This document shows positions 1 to 12,190 of a DNA stretch of 64,000 nt, piece after piece. Within the stretch, counting starts at the first letter, position 1, and each line of letters opens with the position of its first letter. The DNA lies in NCBI GenBank assembly GCA_021904315.1, contig CM038919.1:18159666-18223665 (forward strand), read 5' to 3'. The position numbers were made by a program, and so were the translations under genes. Source of the stretch: Sphagnum magellanicum. Its lineage: Eukaryota; Streptophyta; Sphagnopsida; Sphagnales; Sphagnaceae. The notes below the pieces were generated by a model that ran no database searches, had not been told where the DNA came from, and worked only from the letters and a program-made list of their open reading frames with translations.

Positions 1-1581
1 TCATATGATTTCAGTTTTTATCTTGAATTTTATGGACTTGTAGAAAATTGCTAGTGTTTAATCTTTAACTTGTAATTTGTAATTCAAGTAGCTTTGATCA
101 TTGGCCATGACCTTTTTTTTTGTTTTGTTTGGGGTTGGGCTTTGCCATTCTAATCTTCTAAGATTCACCAAATGGTTCCATGAGTTTTTTTACTGCAGCC
201 TAAATTCAAACTTTGTCAAAATTGAAATAGTCACTTCTCACAGGCACAATGCCACCTGAAATAGCCAAATACACCACCCATCCAAGGGCGAAAATAGTTC
301 ATATGTTATTTGTATTTTTTTCTGTATAGCCAGTTTGAAAAATAACCAGGCATATGAGTGTAGCCACCTGAGTTACTAGCTCAAGCACACAATACCAAAT
401 GGGACCCTTTCCCTTTCTTGGGTGCTTTCGGTTTATAAAGTTTGGCAGGGTTTCAATAGGATCACTTTAAAGAATGCTTTCAAAGAAAACACGCTGTTCT
501 GCAGGCAAAAGAATAACCTAAAGACCTAGTTTGTTTTTTAGTAGTGTATTGGGATGTCACATTACAGGACGAATTGTTTTAGGAAAGCTCGCCTACCCTC
601 TCCACAAGCTTTACTAAAATTGTAAAGCCTGCATCCCGTCTTGTTGCTGCCGCACCACCGCGCAGCTGTGGTGTTTACACGTGATAAAGACCATGGGTTT
701 GTAGTTCACCTACCACAACCCTATGTACTTTCACCAGGCACACAATGCATACAGACATGCACCCCAGTCAGCTCCCGAAGCTCAAGTTTTGTTCCCGCCA
801 GTTGTTTCAAAATTTGCCAAAGTACCAGTAATGTTGAAACTTGAAAGCACTTTCCTAACCAGTGCGACATGCAAGGTTTTTAAATTCCCAAGAAATTTTC
901 AATTTAAGATTTTATGTGACTGGACAGCAGAAGCCATTCAAATACATAATTATCTGCCTTGCAATGCGTGGAGTACACTCACAGCCAGTTCATGCACTGC
1001 ATAACTCCCTTCTCTTCATGACTGGTCGAGACTCGACAGTGGACACTTGGCTGTCACTGATGCGAATGCATCATGATTCATGAATATCACTGGAACTATA
1101 ATGCTCATAAATATTCCCTTCTGCTGATGGGTAATTGATGACCCAAATATATAATTTATCATGCTCAACTTAATGACACCCAAACTTCTGATTTAACAGC
1201 TTCAATTTAATGATACTCAAACTTTATGCATCCATTGATTCAAAACTAATAAACAGCTAGCCTACTAATGTTATTATCCATTTGCACAAACATGGAAGTT
1301 TTCAAGTGGAGTGGTTGAAAGGAGGCTGGTCTTCTAGCACTACACTATTATTGACTCTTGATTGCTTTGTGACACGTCTACATTACACCTCTAGGTGTGT
1401 CTGAAAATTGTGCTGTCAACATCAATGTAACAGCACCTTCCCATGTCCCTGCCTACCAAATAGATGCAAGAATTTAAGGCAGAATTCCAGGACCTTGTTT
1501 GCACTTGAACATTGAAATTGAATTCGTGTAGCTAATTTAGTTGTGGGACATAATAGAAAGTTTGGTGATGCAGTTGTGAGC
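1..1581. other. non-coding region, nothing recognised
   Basis: AT-rich sequence with a slightly GC-richer patch near 600-1080. The short open frames there overlap in several registers and match no protein I recognise. No RNA gene or clear repeat structure was seen. Confidence 0.5.
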
Positions 1582-2518
1582 CAGGGCTTTTGTTTTCAAT
1601 TTTGAGAGGTAGGTGGCCGGGCAATTATCCACCAGAGGTGTTTAGCCAAATTTGGCTACGGATCAGAGAAAAGAGTATAGTTTTTTTTGACATGCAAGAA
1701 CCTATTGTCTAAATATGGCGATTTCTACTTTTCTCCCCCTTGAAATATAGCGAATTTGGGATTCTTTCCCCGAAAAATGTCCTTTGTACAAGGTGTGACC
1801 CCACCCCCCTCCCCCCCTTTTTTTTTCACCAATGGGTGCAATTTCGCCACAAAAAAAAAACACTGGTTGGGAGAGCTTTCCAACACTAGATGTAGAGAAA
1901 TTGAATCCAACTTTTGTGAGACAAAGTTTGTAATTTGAGGAAAAGGCAGAAAGAGAGAATTATGAGAAGTCTACCTCAAAAAAGAAAAAAGAACTTATGT
2001 TGATGAATTTTGGTGAATTTTCGCACCTGAAAAACATGATTTCAACACATAGAAAGGATTTTTGTGAGGAAACTGACCCGACCCTATATTGCCAAGTTTC
2101 TACAAAAAGTTCCTGCAGATAGCCAGAATATAAAAAGATTCTTAAATATTTATACTTTCGTATGTGGTCCAATGATTTTTTTGTGGTGATTTTCGCTATT
2201 TTGCAACACATGTTTTTGGAAAAACATATTCTTTCAGAAATCATTCTTCGGAAAACATTCACCTAGAAAAGAAAAAAAAATTCACCAAAAATCGCCATAG
2301 TGGGCTACAATAAGTAACGGTGCTTGAGATTTTCTACTTTTATATTTTAACTATCGCCAAACTTGGCTAAATATACATACAAATGAGAATGACTTGAGCA
2401 ACATCAAAAAATCCAGTGGATTCTGGTCTACAGAGAAATCTGGCTAATTTACCTTCTTGTGGACAATCGCCAGTTTGGCGCTATATAACAAAATTGAATA
2501 AAAAAAGAAAACCCTGAC
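1582..2518. mobile_element. MITE-like element, copy 1, with imperfect terminal inverted repeats
   Basis: The left end starts CAGGGCTTTTGTTTTCAATT. The reverse complement of the right end (near 2485-2518) starts CAGGGTTTTC, continues T-rich and ends CAATTTTG, so the two ends form an imperfect terminal inverted repeat. The inside is AT-rich and non-coding, and repeatedly carries the near-palindrome TAGCCAAATTTGGCTA or parts of it. Related copies occur near 15.27-16.08 kb and 30.30-30.56 kb. No convincing target-site duplication was found, so the superfamily is open; a CAGGG start would fit hAT, but that is inference. It ends about 0.6 kb before XTH gene 1. Confidence 0.5.
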
Positions 2519-3015
2519 ATGGAGGAATCGCCAACAAAACACAGGGTGGTGGCCTACATTAATGATCGCTTGTCCTTATCTTGTGGCGTCTATCTGGACA
2601 AGGACTAGCCTATTATCGTGCATATGTGTCTCATTTGGAGCCCAATATATTCCAGGCTGCCTGAATGTAGCCCAGAGAATTCAAGTGCGGCAGTCGCTAG
2701 CTGTTCCTGACTGTTCGTCTGTTACGGAATGCCATCTGTCACCCCTGTCTACAAGCCTCTTTGCACGACGAGGTCCCCGTTACCGCGAGTCTACTTGTCT
2801 TTTGTCCTTACTCCGTTCCAGCTGCAATATAGCTTCCGACTCCCCTCAGTCCCCTCCAAATCCCTCTCGTAGGACAGTAGAGCTCTTCTGATCTGGGACA
2901 TTGCATTGCACGATTGTTGCTCTTCTTCGTTCTCGACTCTTCTTCGGTCCTGATCATCAGTAACGATATCTGCAACTTTGGTTGGCAAGTAGACTTTCGT
3001 AATCTTTTACGAGAT

Positions 3016-3021
3016 TATAAG
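3016..3021 (+). promoter_or_regulatory. candidate TATA box of XTH gene 1
   Basis: TATAAG sits about 110 bases before the chosen ATG, at the edge of the GC-richer gene island. Other AT-rich stretches lie close by (3035-3050), so this is only the best-placed candidate. Confidence 0.3.
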
Positions 3022-3127
3022 TATATGGGGAGATATTTAAATAAATATTAGCTGATCCGTTTGCGAGCTGCGAAGAGGAGTAGCTGTGTTTGGCATTCTC
3101 CAAGCCGGAGTTCGATCGACAGCAGGA

Positions 3128-5166
3128 ATGGCGATGTTCACGGGAATCCGGTCATTACTGGTGCTTGGTTTTGTAGCAGCAGCATTTCTGGCAGTTGTGT
3201 GTCATGCAGCTGAGTTTCCTGTTACATTCGACGCGAATTTTGTAGTCACCAGCGACGGCAATCACGCTCAAATCTTGGATGGCGGGCAGGTCGTCAATTT
3301 GGCTCTCGTCGAATATTCAAGTAATAGATCATTTGGGCTTTGGTCCACTCTTCAACCCTAGATAGTTTGCGTTATTGAACTGTGGAGATGAAGCGAAAAG
3401 TTTCAGTCTTCTGGCCATTATAATCTAGCAGGAATTGAGCAGGAGTGGGTTGCAATTCCTCACGAGAGTCCTTTTAGTACTAAAGATTTATCCGCTTGGA
3501 AATCCTTACCATGGGGCAAACCCTGTTTTGGAAATGTGCAGCTGCTACATTCGCATCAAAGAGCTCTTATTTGTTCGGAAATATTGGCTTCAATCTCAAG
3601 CTCGCCCCTGGCTATTCTGCAGGCACCGTTACCACTTTCTTCGTAAGCCTTCATACAACTTTTGCAATAGGAGTTTAATAGCCTGTTTTCCAATAGAAAA
3701 CAGTCCTTTGTCTTGGGCATGTCGCAAGTCATGACAATCTAGCTTTGTGTACATTTCTCCGTGGCAAGGAGCGAAGCGAAGGGAAATAACCGAGGCTAGC
3801 AGAAGATTCTAAGTTTGAAGCAACAGCCTGGGTTAGAAAATAGATAGTTTCCGGAACGCTTGAGATGAATCACATTCAATCCCCTCACGTTCTGGGCATT
3901 CTGTAGACTACTGTCTCTAATTTCCAGTCGATGAACTCTTAAAGCATTTCAGAATAGCAGCGTCGATTTCTAACTTGGTTCCTATTCTTGCAATTATCCA
4001 TGTGCAGTTAGCGTCCTCAGGAGATGCACATGACGAATTGGACTTCGAGTTTCTGGGGAATGTAAGCGGCCAACCGTACTCGCTGCAGACGAACGTGTTT
4101 GCCCATGGAGTTGGGAACCGGGAGCAGCGGATCAACCTGTGGTTCGACCCCACAGCAGAGTTCCACAGCTACACCCTTCGCTGGACGAGGGAACTCATTA
4201 CGTAAGACATCCTGGCCTTGGATCCAAATAGAAGTGATCTGGTATTGGGACAGTAACTTAGAACCTGATGGCAACAATCTGAAGCCAGAAAAAAAGCACA
4301 TCACGAGTACTGTAGCAAATCACTTGCATGTGCAATTTTAGCGGTCATTTCGGTCTTGTCAACAGTAGAACCGAAGGCATTTTAATTCATGCTGATAATT
4401 GCTATTAGAGGCAGCAGATAAATACGCAGCATGAGCTTTAAGGTAGTCTCAGCTTGTCTTTAGGAAGGGCTTCTCTGCTGATTCCAACTTACCAATGATG
4501 CATTTGATTGCACCGATCTCATGGCAACAATCTGGAGATGAGCTCTGTAGCCAATCACTTCCATGTGCATTTTTTGCAGTCATTTTGATCTGGTCATCAA
4601 CAGAACCCTAGACATTTTGTTTGATGCTGAGATTTCTATCAGAGCCTGCAGATGTATATATAAAGTATGAGCTTTTTAGGGTATTTTGCTTGCTTGTCTT
4701 TAGGAAGGACTTCTATGCACATCCCACCTTAGCAATGATGCATTTGGTGGACTGCAGATTCTACGTGGACAACACACCAATCCGTGTCTTCAGGAACAAT
4801 GAGGCAATAGGGGTGCCATATCTCAATTCGCAACCAATGCCAATTCTTGCTGCTGTCTGGGATGGGAGCACCTGGGCCACACAAGGAGGAAAATACCCTA
4901 TTGACTGGGCATATCAACCTTTTGTTGCATCTTACCAGGGATTTGGGGTTGATGGATGCTTGGTGGTTAACAATGATATTTCTTATTGTGCTGCTGGTCC
5001 AGTTGATGCTTGGTGGAATGCACAACATTATCAATACCTAACTCCAGAACAGATCACGACTTTGAAGTATGTGCAAAGCAACTATGTTTATTATGACTAC
5101 TGCAACGACAAAGTTAGGTATCCAATTGTACCACCGGAATGTGTCAAGAACTGGTATGGTTCATAG
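3128..5166 (+). CDS. xyloglucan endotransglucosylase/hydrolase, gene 1 (four exons)
   Basis: Secreted GH16 enzyme that cuts xyloglucan and transfers the end to another chain or to water, acting in the cell wall. Exons read by eye: 3128-3320, 3542-3642, 4008-4201, 4758-5166, all with GT-AG introns in phases 1, 0 and 2, giving 298 residues, a normal XTH length. Residues 1-27 are a hydrophobic signal peptide (likely cut at CHA/AEF). The catalytic motif [11 protein letters not shown] is at 106-116, with nucleophile E108, helper D110 and acid/base E112. An N-glycosylation sequon (N116-V-S) follows directly, as is usual in the family. The C-terminal XET domain has four cysteines (C230, C240, C278, C291) and the DYC...PPEC ending. 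An in-frame upstream ATG at 3086 would add 14 residues before the signal peptide, so 3128 is preferred. Intron 3 is long (556 bases) because of an internal duplication. Which XTH group it belongs to, and whether it is mainly a transferase or a hydrolase, cannot be told here. Confidence 0.93.
4268..4753 (+). repeat. tandem duplication inside intron 3 of XTH gene 1
   Basis: Two diverged copies (about 4268-4512 and 4521-4753, offset 240-253 bases) share ATGGCAACAATCTG, CTTGTCTTTAGGAAGG and AATGATGCATTTG in the same order. The second copy runs into the real 3' splice site (GGACTGCAG at 4749-4757). The first copy carries the matching stretch at about 4496-4512 but has lost the AG. The duplication explains why this intron is three times the length of the others in this position. 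Confidence 0.75.
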
Positions 5167-5500
5167 GGTTACCTGGCTCCATTCTTCTTATCCAACCCAT
5201 TTTTTGGAAGTGTTAAGTCAATAATAGCCTTAAAAGCTCCATGAGCAGGAATGTGAGTGGATGCATCAACACGACATCTCCATAATGATACACTCACCAA
5301 CAACTATGAATAATAGTTCTGCTTGCCTGCAAAACAGCCAATTTTGAGAAACCCTATTTGACCAGGAATTCAATGAGATCCTGAATAAACAGGAAAGACA
5401 CTTCTTGTGGACAACATTTTGTGCTATTACATTTTTTGTAAAATCTGAAATTCATGTAAAATGTGTTTTCAAATGAGCTTCAATTTGCAGCTTTCCTGCA
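5167..5500 (+). terminator. 3' flank of XTH gene 1 with candidate poly(A) signal
   Basis: AATAAA at 5384-5389 lies about 220 bases after the stop codon, followed by T-rich sequence with TTTTTTGTAAAA near 5430. This is a plausible plant poly(A) region, but no transcript evidence is available. Confidence 0.4.
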
Positions 5501-8500
5501 GAGATTTAGTGAGAGAAAATTGTGGGGAAATGCAAAGTCAGGAGTATACTTTGCCTTAAAGCGTTTGCTGATTTGTGTGTAAAGCGAGCCTGTTCTTTGT
5601 TAGATCAGTGCACACTTCAGGCTTGAAACTAAACCAAGCTAATATTAGGTTTGAACTAGATCTGTGTTGGTATGAAGAAGATTGTAGGACATTTCTGGCA
5701 CTGGATCAACAAAAGGGGGCTCACCTGTACATGCTTGCTCCCAGAAAGAAAAAGATACAGTAAGTAGGACTATCTGTATTAGAAGTTCAAAATTGATTGT
5801 GATCAGGCCTTGATTTTCAAAAGTTGAGCTCTGCGCTTCAAAGGGATACTCATTCCAGTGGAGATACATGCCTGTTACAATATTTCATGAGGTGGAGGCA
5901 GAGAAGGTAGTCATATTTTACATAGACATCTATTTCGTTTTGAACTAACTTGTTTCAGTGCCTTTAAGAATGAAAGATTCATTGGATTACTGCCGTGATC
6001 CAAAGATTACTAAACTTTTTTCATAGAAGAATTAATCTCCATTTGAAGGAAAATATGGCTTCAGTTTTAATTGTACCTCTTAACTGCTACAATAAACAAA
6101 TGTACTATCACTGAGTGTAATTTTTAATTAGTGCCTCTTTACTAGCAACAAAAACAAACTTCCCATCACTGGCTGTAATTTGAACTCTGCCTGTTTCCTG
6201 CAAAAAAGACAAATGGACTATTACTGTTGAAGGTGGAAATGTGCAATGATTGGTCTATATGGAGTGTACTATTGAACTTGCTCGGTACAGACCATTGCAC
6301 CTCAGGAGATACCTCTGAGAAATTTGGGCAATCCTGCACTACTCGAATTGCCAAACAGGCAGCGAAATGGGCACAATAGCCTGTATCTGGCATGCTCCAT
6401 TAAGTAATGGTTTTCATGTGGATTTGCAAAATGGTTTTGCGGATTTTGCAGAATGAATCTGTACAGAATAGTTCTTGGCACCTGCCCAAGTAAGATCCAG
6501 CGTACCCCTCCATTGTGCGTTGTAAGAGCATCCTTACCCATACCCATAACCCAGGGGTGGTACTAGTTTTAGGTGAGTTTGTGTGCACTGTAAATAGATT
6601 TACTGTGGTCAGTTAGATTATCCCCAAACTGGGAGCAGCAAAGGCCCAGGTATCCAAAGCTCTTTTGGTGTTTGCACATTCCTTAATGTTTTCAAAGTGT
6701 TTGTAATTTTTTTTCCCTCTCAAAGTTTTTGTACTCTTTCTACTTTCCAATATTTTCTTGTGCCTTGCACTTTCACTTGTAGATGTCACATTAATAAACA
6801 TGATTCATGCAAGATTCAACCCTTGAATGTTGCACCTCAATTTGGTGTCTAGAATTATTTTTCACCATGGTTAACAAATTTGTTTCAATGTCAATAGACC
6901 ATTGGGGACACATTTGCTTTACCTTGACACATGGGACTCGAATGTTACAATTATAGTGCCTTTTTTCAAGTCCTTAGTGGTTGGGTCATATTTACATAGT
7001 TGTTTAGTCTGTTACATATCGGAGGCCAAAATGATTGATAAAAAGGAAGCAAAAAGAGAAAGAGAGAAGCACCAACCAAACTTGCATAGCTTCATCAACA
7101 AACATTGGAAATGGGCTTTCAAGTGTGATGTTGTATGTGCATGGTTGGTGGGTTTGTGCATAAGATATTTTAATTATTGCCTTGCATTTTAAATTGGGAA
7201 ATTTTCATACATATGTTGTGCACAATTGGTGTCTTTACCCCAATTTAGTGTTCCAAGGTGTAGAAGAGCTATCCAGCAACTTAATATAGCTATAATGTTT
7301 GAAACATCTACCCCTTCTTGGAACAATGCAATATGTTATGTTCAATAATTAGTTATTCTACTAGTTTTAGGTCATTTAGCTCAAAAAAGGAGGAGATTTT
7401 TTTTTAAAAACTAGAAAAAAACCATGATAAATCTCAAATAAATGTATACCAATTGTTATTTATTTGCATAAATGCCTAATGTTTTGCTTGAATAGATCCT
7501 TATGAAATTTTACATGTCCCAAAACTGAAAATTTTCAAACAATCATGTCCCACAAATTTGGATTCTTTTAGGCTCACATCCAAAAACCAAAGTAGGTGCT
7601 TGTGTAAAAACAACATTGGGAATGGTCTAAAGGAACTAAAAAGAAGTTGAAAAGGTGACATGGAAACCATCACTAAAGGAGGATCATCAAACTATTGAAG
7701 ATGAACCCTAGTTTAAACACAATCAATTTTCCTAGGGAGCTTACTCTATGTATATTTTATGAAACACATGAAATAATAAATTATTTTTGTATATTATGAA
7801 ATAATATAATATAATATAATAATAATATATTATTATAATGGGGAATATTTTGAATACATTTAAGATATATTGTCATAATCCAATTTTGGTCACCTCATTT
7901 ACATTGGAGTGAATTATTTTTTACATTAGGTTGCACATTATTTTTTTACACGTTATTTTGAAAGAAATTGAAGTAACCTCCCTTGGTCAATTTTCGAAGA
8001 ATATTATCATTGGCTTCCTTCCATATGACCTTTTTGTTCTAAGTCATCAATCTAACTCATGTTAGGTGCACTCTAATTGATTTGGCAGTAAGACAAGTTT
8101 CGCTTCCATATGGTGTGAAGGTACTTGTCTAGTTTTAATCATTTGATTTAATGAATAAATAAGCTTCATTCCGTAGGATGCTAGGCAAAGGTCTACAACC
8201 ACATAGTCCTTTGTAATTCACATATTGAAAAACTATTCCTTATTCTTGGTGAAGTGAAAATTAAACCTATTTTGTTTGTTTGTTGATTTATGTTTTATTA
8301 TGGCATTACTTCTTTTTAATATTATTATCATATTGTCACATATTGCATCCAATAACCAACCCCAACATAAAACATATAATACAAGTTTTGGATTTAATTA
8401 TGAAAATAAAACATTTTGTACAATGGATTAGGTTCATTCTGTGATTGTTCACTTTTCATTGATAATGGATGAAACTCATTCATCATCATATAGTTTGTCA

Positions 8501-11500
8501 TTCATACCATCCATCATTGTTATATCTTTTTATGTAAAACATTTAAAAAGGTGTTCAAGTAAAATTCTGTGGACGGTGAGCTCAAGAAAGTGAAAAATAC
8601 TTTTACATGAAGTGCAAAGATTGTTTCAAAGTCGAGGAGTTACATCCTTAAAACTCCTTGGATGAACTTTCATTTCAGGAGTTGGGACTCAATGTTTAAG
8701 GTGACTGAAGGGATCAAATCACCTCCAAATCAAATAATCTTTAATTCTTTGGACATATAGTTACAAAATTGTTGGGTCACATTTTCAAAACAAACATGTT
8801 TTGAGGGAGTTATGATGCCCCAAAGATTCAAAATGCAAAATGCCCCAATTTTGGGAATTTTGCTTGAAAGTCCCAAGACAAATGACCATTTTGATGTAAT
8901 GTCATGGAATGCTACAAAGTATATTGTTGGGAGGAAGATGACACTTGTTTTCAAATTTGAGTTGTGGTGAATTCATCATAAGTCTTTGTCTAATCATGAA
9001 CCAAAATTGGTTCCAATTGCCCTCATCACCCCCTTTGTTTGGTTTGTGCAATTGATACGATTGAGAGATGTTCATGAGGAGTGTAACCTCATCTTATTCT
9101 TCCTAAAGCTCTCACATTCTTTTCTTGTCCTATTGCAAGGAGTTAGGACCATGCCCTGGGTTTTAACTATTCCATTGTAGTTAAATACAAGAACTATCAC
9201 CAGAAGCACGTCATAGAATATTGTATTGGAAGCTTTTTGAACTATTTCCCAAAATAGGTGTAAACTAGTGGCAATTCCCCTTAATTCCCTTTGAATTTTC
9301 AACCCTAATTTGAACTATAACTTTGCACCATATTTCCCATTTCAATTTTTTTCATGTAACTGTAAATAAAATTTCATTTGGATGTTTTATTGTTTGTTTC
9401 ATGTCTTTGTTTATGATCATATTTTGTGTAAGGTGGTGTTTAGATTTAGGCCTCTTTTTGCTATGCATAATTCATGGCAAACGTACATAATTAAATTATT
9501 GTAGTTTAGATTTAAATATTTGTAATATAATTTTTTGAAATTAAGATTATTTTATTTTATTTCAAATTTTTTAAAAAAGAATTTATATAAGATTAAAGAC
9601 CAATGGAATTGATTATCACATGTGAAATTTTATAATATGAAATTTAGATTTTTATATTTGAATTTATGGCCCAACTAAAAATATTTAAAATTAACTTAAT
9701 TTCATGAGATTCAAATTTAAATTTATTTTAAAAGTATGAAATCCAACTAAAATTAAACATGTAGTTTTGGAATGTAATATCCCAAATCAAAAAGTAAAAA
9801 ATTTAAATATTTATTTGACTATGTAGATAAGTATTATTATTCATTAGTATTATTCTAATAATTAATTCTAAGGTCAAAAAGGTGATTAGAGTTCAACCTT
9901 AAGATTTTATTTTTTTAAAGACTAAAAATTAAAAAGATCTTGACCATCAAAAGGTAGTGATTGAATTTCAATCACCATTTTGACTATCAAGTTGATTTCA
10001 AATTTTATATTTTTATATTGTTGTGACTAAAAATTGACCTTATGAACTCAGTCCACCTAAATCTGATCCCAAAAACCAAAAAACCTTGATTATTGAGATG
10101 TAGTAACTAAAATTTAATTACCATTTCAACAATCAAGATTTTTAAAATTAGAAAAAGGAATAATAATTTTTATTTTTTTTCCTAGGTTGCTACTAGATTG
10201 TTATTTGGGTGGACATCGTCTCAAACATCCTAGTCCATATGGTGATGGAATTGTAATTGTAATTAAAACATAAATAAGAAAATTGATTATCAAGATGGCA
10301 ACCAAAATTCAATCATCACATCTGGATGGTTTGGATTTTTTTTCTTTTGCAACTAAATTTTAATCCCCACATGGACTAAGACCCAAGTCTAATTAATCAT
10401 CCCTATCCCTCAAAATTAAAAGGCAACTGAATTTTGGTTGTCATTGGGGTAAAATATTTATCCTTATAAAAAAAATTACATTTTGACCTTAAATTGACAT
10501 GATGTTGAGCTACATTGGTGATAAAATTGATGAGACTGGTCTGAGCTGATAAGGCTGATTTTGATAACTATGCCATTGTCCCACACACTAAAGTTGTTCA
10601 AGTGTAGTAGCACAAATGCAACCAATGTTCATATTCACCAATCAATTTTTAAAGATTATACCTACCATTGTGTCAATATTGTTCATTTGGCATGGCACTT
10701 TTAAACCTTGCAATTTGAATAATTAAAGTGTTCCTTGGAGGAAAATTTTAACATATTATAGGTCAAAATTTATAATTTTTTCAAAGTTGCTAATATTTGT
10801 TGTGTAATAAAATATATGTCATTTGTGTCTAATCAATTTTGGGTAAATTAACCTCAACTTTAGTGAGTTGAGTGTTAATTTGATTTTTGTGCCCCTTTAA
10901 TCAAAGGCTTTCCATTTTGGCAATTTGGAACTATTTCCAAATGCAAAAGATGTGAATGTTGCATCTACAAGTTATGACTTATGACTACAAAATATGGCAT
11001 GATAACAAACTTTTTTCTTCTAGATGTAATTTCTTACATCAAGTAGTGGAACTTCAATGTCACCAAATGTTTGTAAACATCTCATTTGGTATCATTTTTT
11101 CAATAATAAAGCTTATAGAACACTTAAAGGAATTGCATTCATCTGTTGAATACTATTTGCCCCACAAGAATACTTATCTAGTTGCATAATGGGTAAAATA
11201 TGCCTCCTTAAGAAGACAAAGACATAGGTGCAAGTCTTGCATTACAAGTAGGGTACGTAGGTTGGTGAGAGAACACTTAAGAATTCAAACAAGCTCTAAT
11301 ACTCACACATTGTTCCTCTGATTCTGAAGCTTAAAGAATAATTTTTAGCCCTCCACCTATTGCTTCCAATGCTGCAAAAATATCTCAATTCGGTAAAGGA
11401 ATGGCCAAGATATGGAGTGATTAAGATTTTGAGTTTACGATCTTTGATCGTGCATCTTTGCTTTTGGAATACAAAGAAATTTTGTAAAGCCTTAGTTGGC

Positions 11501-11789
11501 ACACCCATCAGGTTTTAAATAACTCAAAATGGACTTAACAATGAGGAAGATATGGGGCTGGAAGTAGAGGGAGTCTAGAGTTATTTAAAAGTTTTTTTGA
11601 AGCAAACTATCACTCATCCTCTCTTGTTTTCAGTGTTGCTCCTTTACTCTTCTGATGCTCAAAGAACATTTGTAACCCTCCAGTTTGTGCATCCAATGAC
11701 ACTAAAATCGCTCAATTTGGCTAAGGAATCGGGAAAATATTGGAAAGTGTTTGATGATAAGTATGTGTTCAGTGATGAGTGATACTACC
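5501..11789. other. AT-rich intergenic region, no gene seen
   Basis: Composition falls steadily from the gene 1 island into AT-rich sequence with few CG dinucleotides. Open frames are short and look random. An AT microsatellite (AATAT/AAT units) lies at about 7798-7840. No transposase, polymerase or RNA gene motif was recognised. Confidence 0.5.
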
Positions 11790-12190
11790 CTAGTGAAAAC
11801 CGGTGTTGGACTTGTATGGACTTTTGAACATACCAGACTGGTCCTGGTATGTGGTTTTTCTTTCAATACTGGGCAGGTACTGATATTGGGTTTCTAAAAA
11901 AAAATTCATACCAGTTTGGCACTGGTATTAAGTCCCAGGCTGATTTTTGCATGGTGTAGGGGAGGCATAGACCTGATATTGAAGGGAGATATATACCTGA
12001 TATTATCTCAGGTCTTATACCACATGGGTATTGGTATAAGGATGGTATTGCATCAGGTCATACCTGACTAATTGGTTCTTCAATATCTGTCCTCATATAA
12101 GCACTATATACCCAGGTTGCACCCTTGATGTGTTCGTGCTACACACGTGAGAATCTTATTGTATAGGTGGTATATATAGGTGCATGATAT
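11790..12190 (+). repeat. dispersed repeat rich in GGTATTGGTATA-like words, copy 1
   Basis: A slightly GC-richer patch built from recurring words such as ACTGGTCCTGGTAT, GGGTATTGGTATAAGG and CAGGTCATACCTGACTA. The same words occur in the same order at 14.90-15.21 kb in a more decayed form (AAGACTGGTCTTAGTATTGG, then AGGTCATACTCAACTGGTAG, then GGTTCTTTAATACC). Its nature is unknown; a decayed LTR or non-autonomous element would fit. Confidence 0.5.

Noticed and set aside
3086..3127. Upstream in-frame ATG of XTH gene 1
   Set aside because: It would put 14 polar residues before the signal peptide; the ATG at 3128 gives a normal secretory N-terminus.
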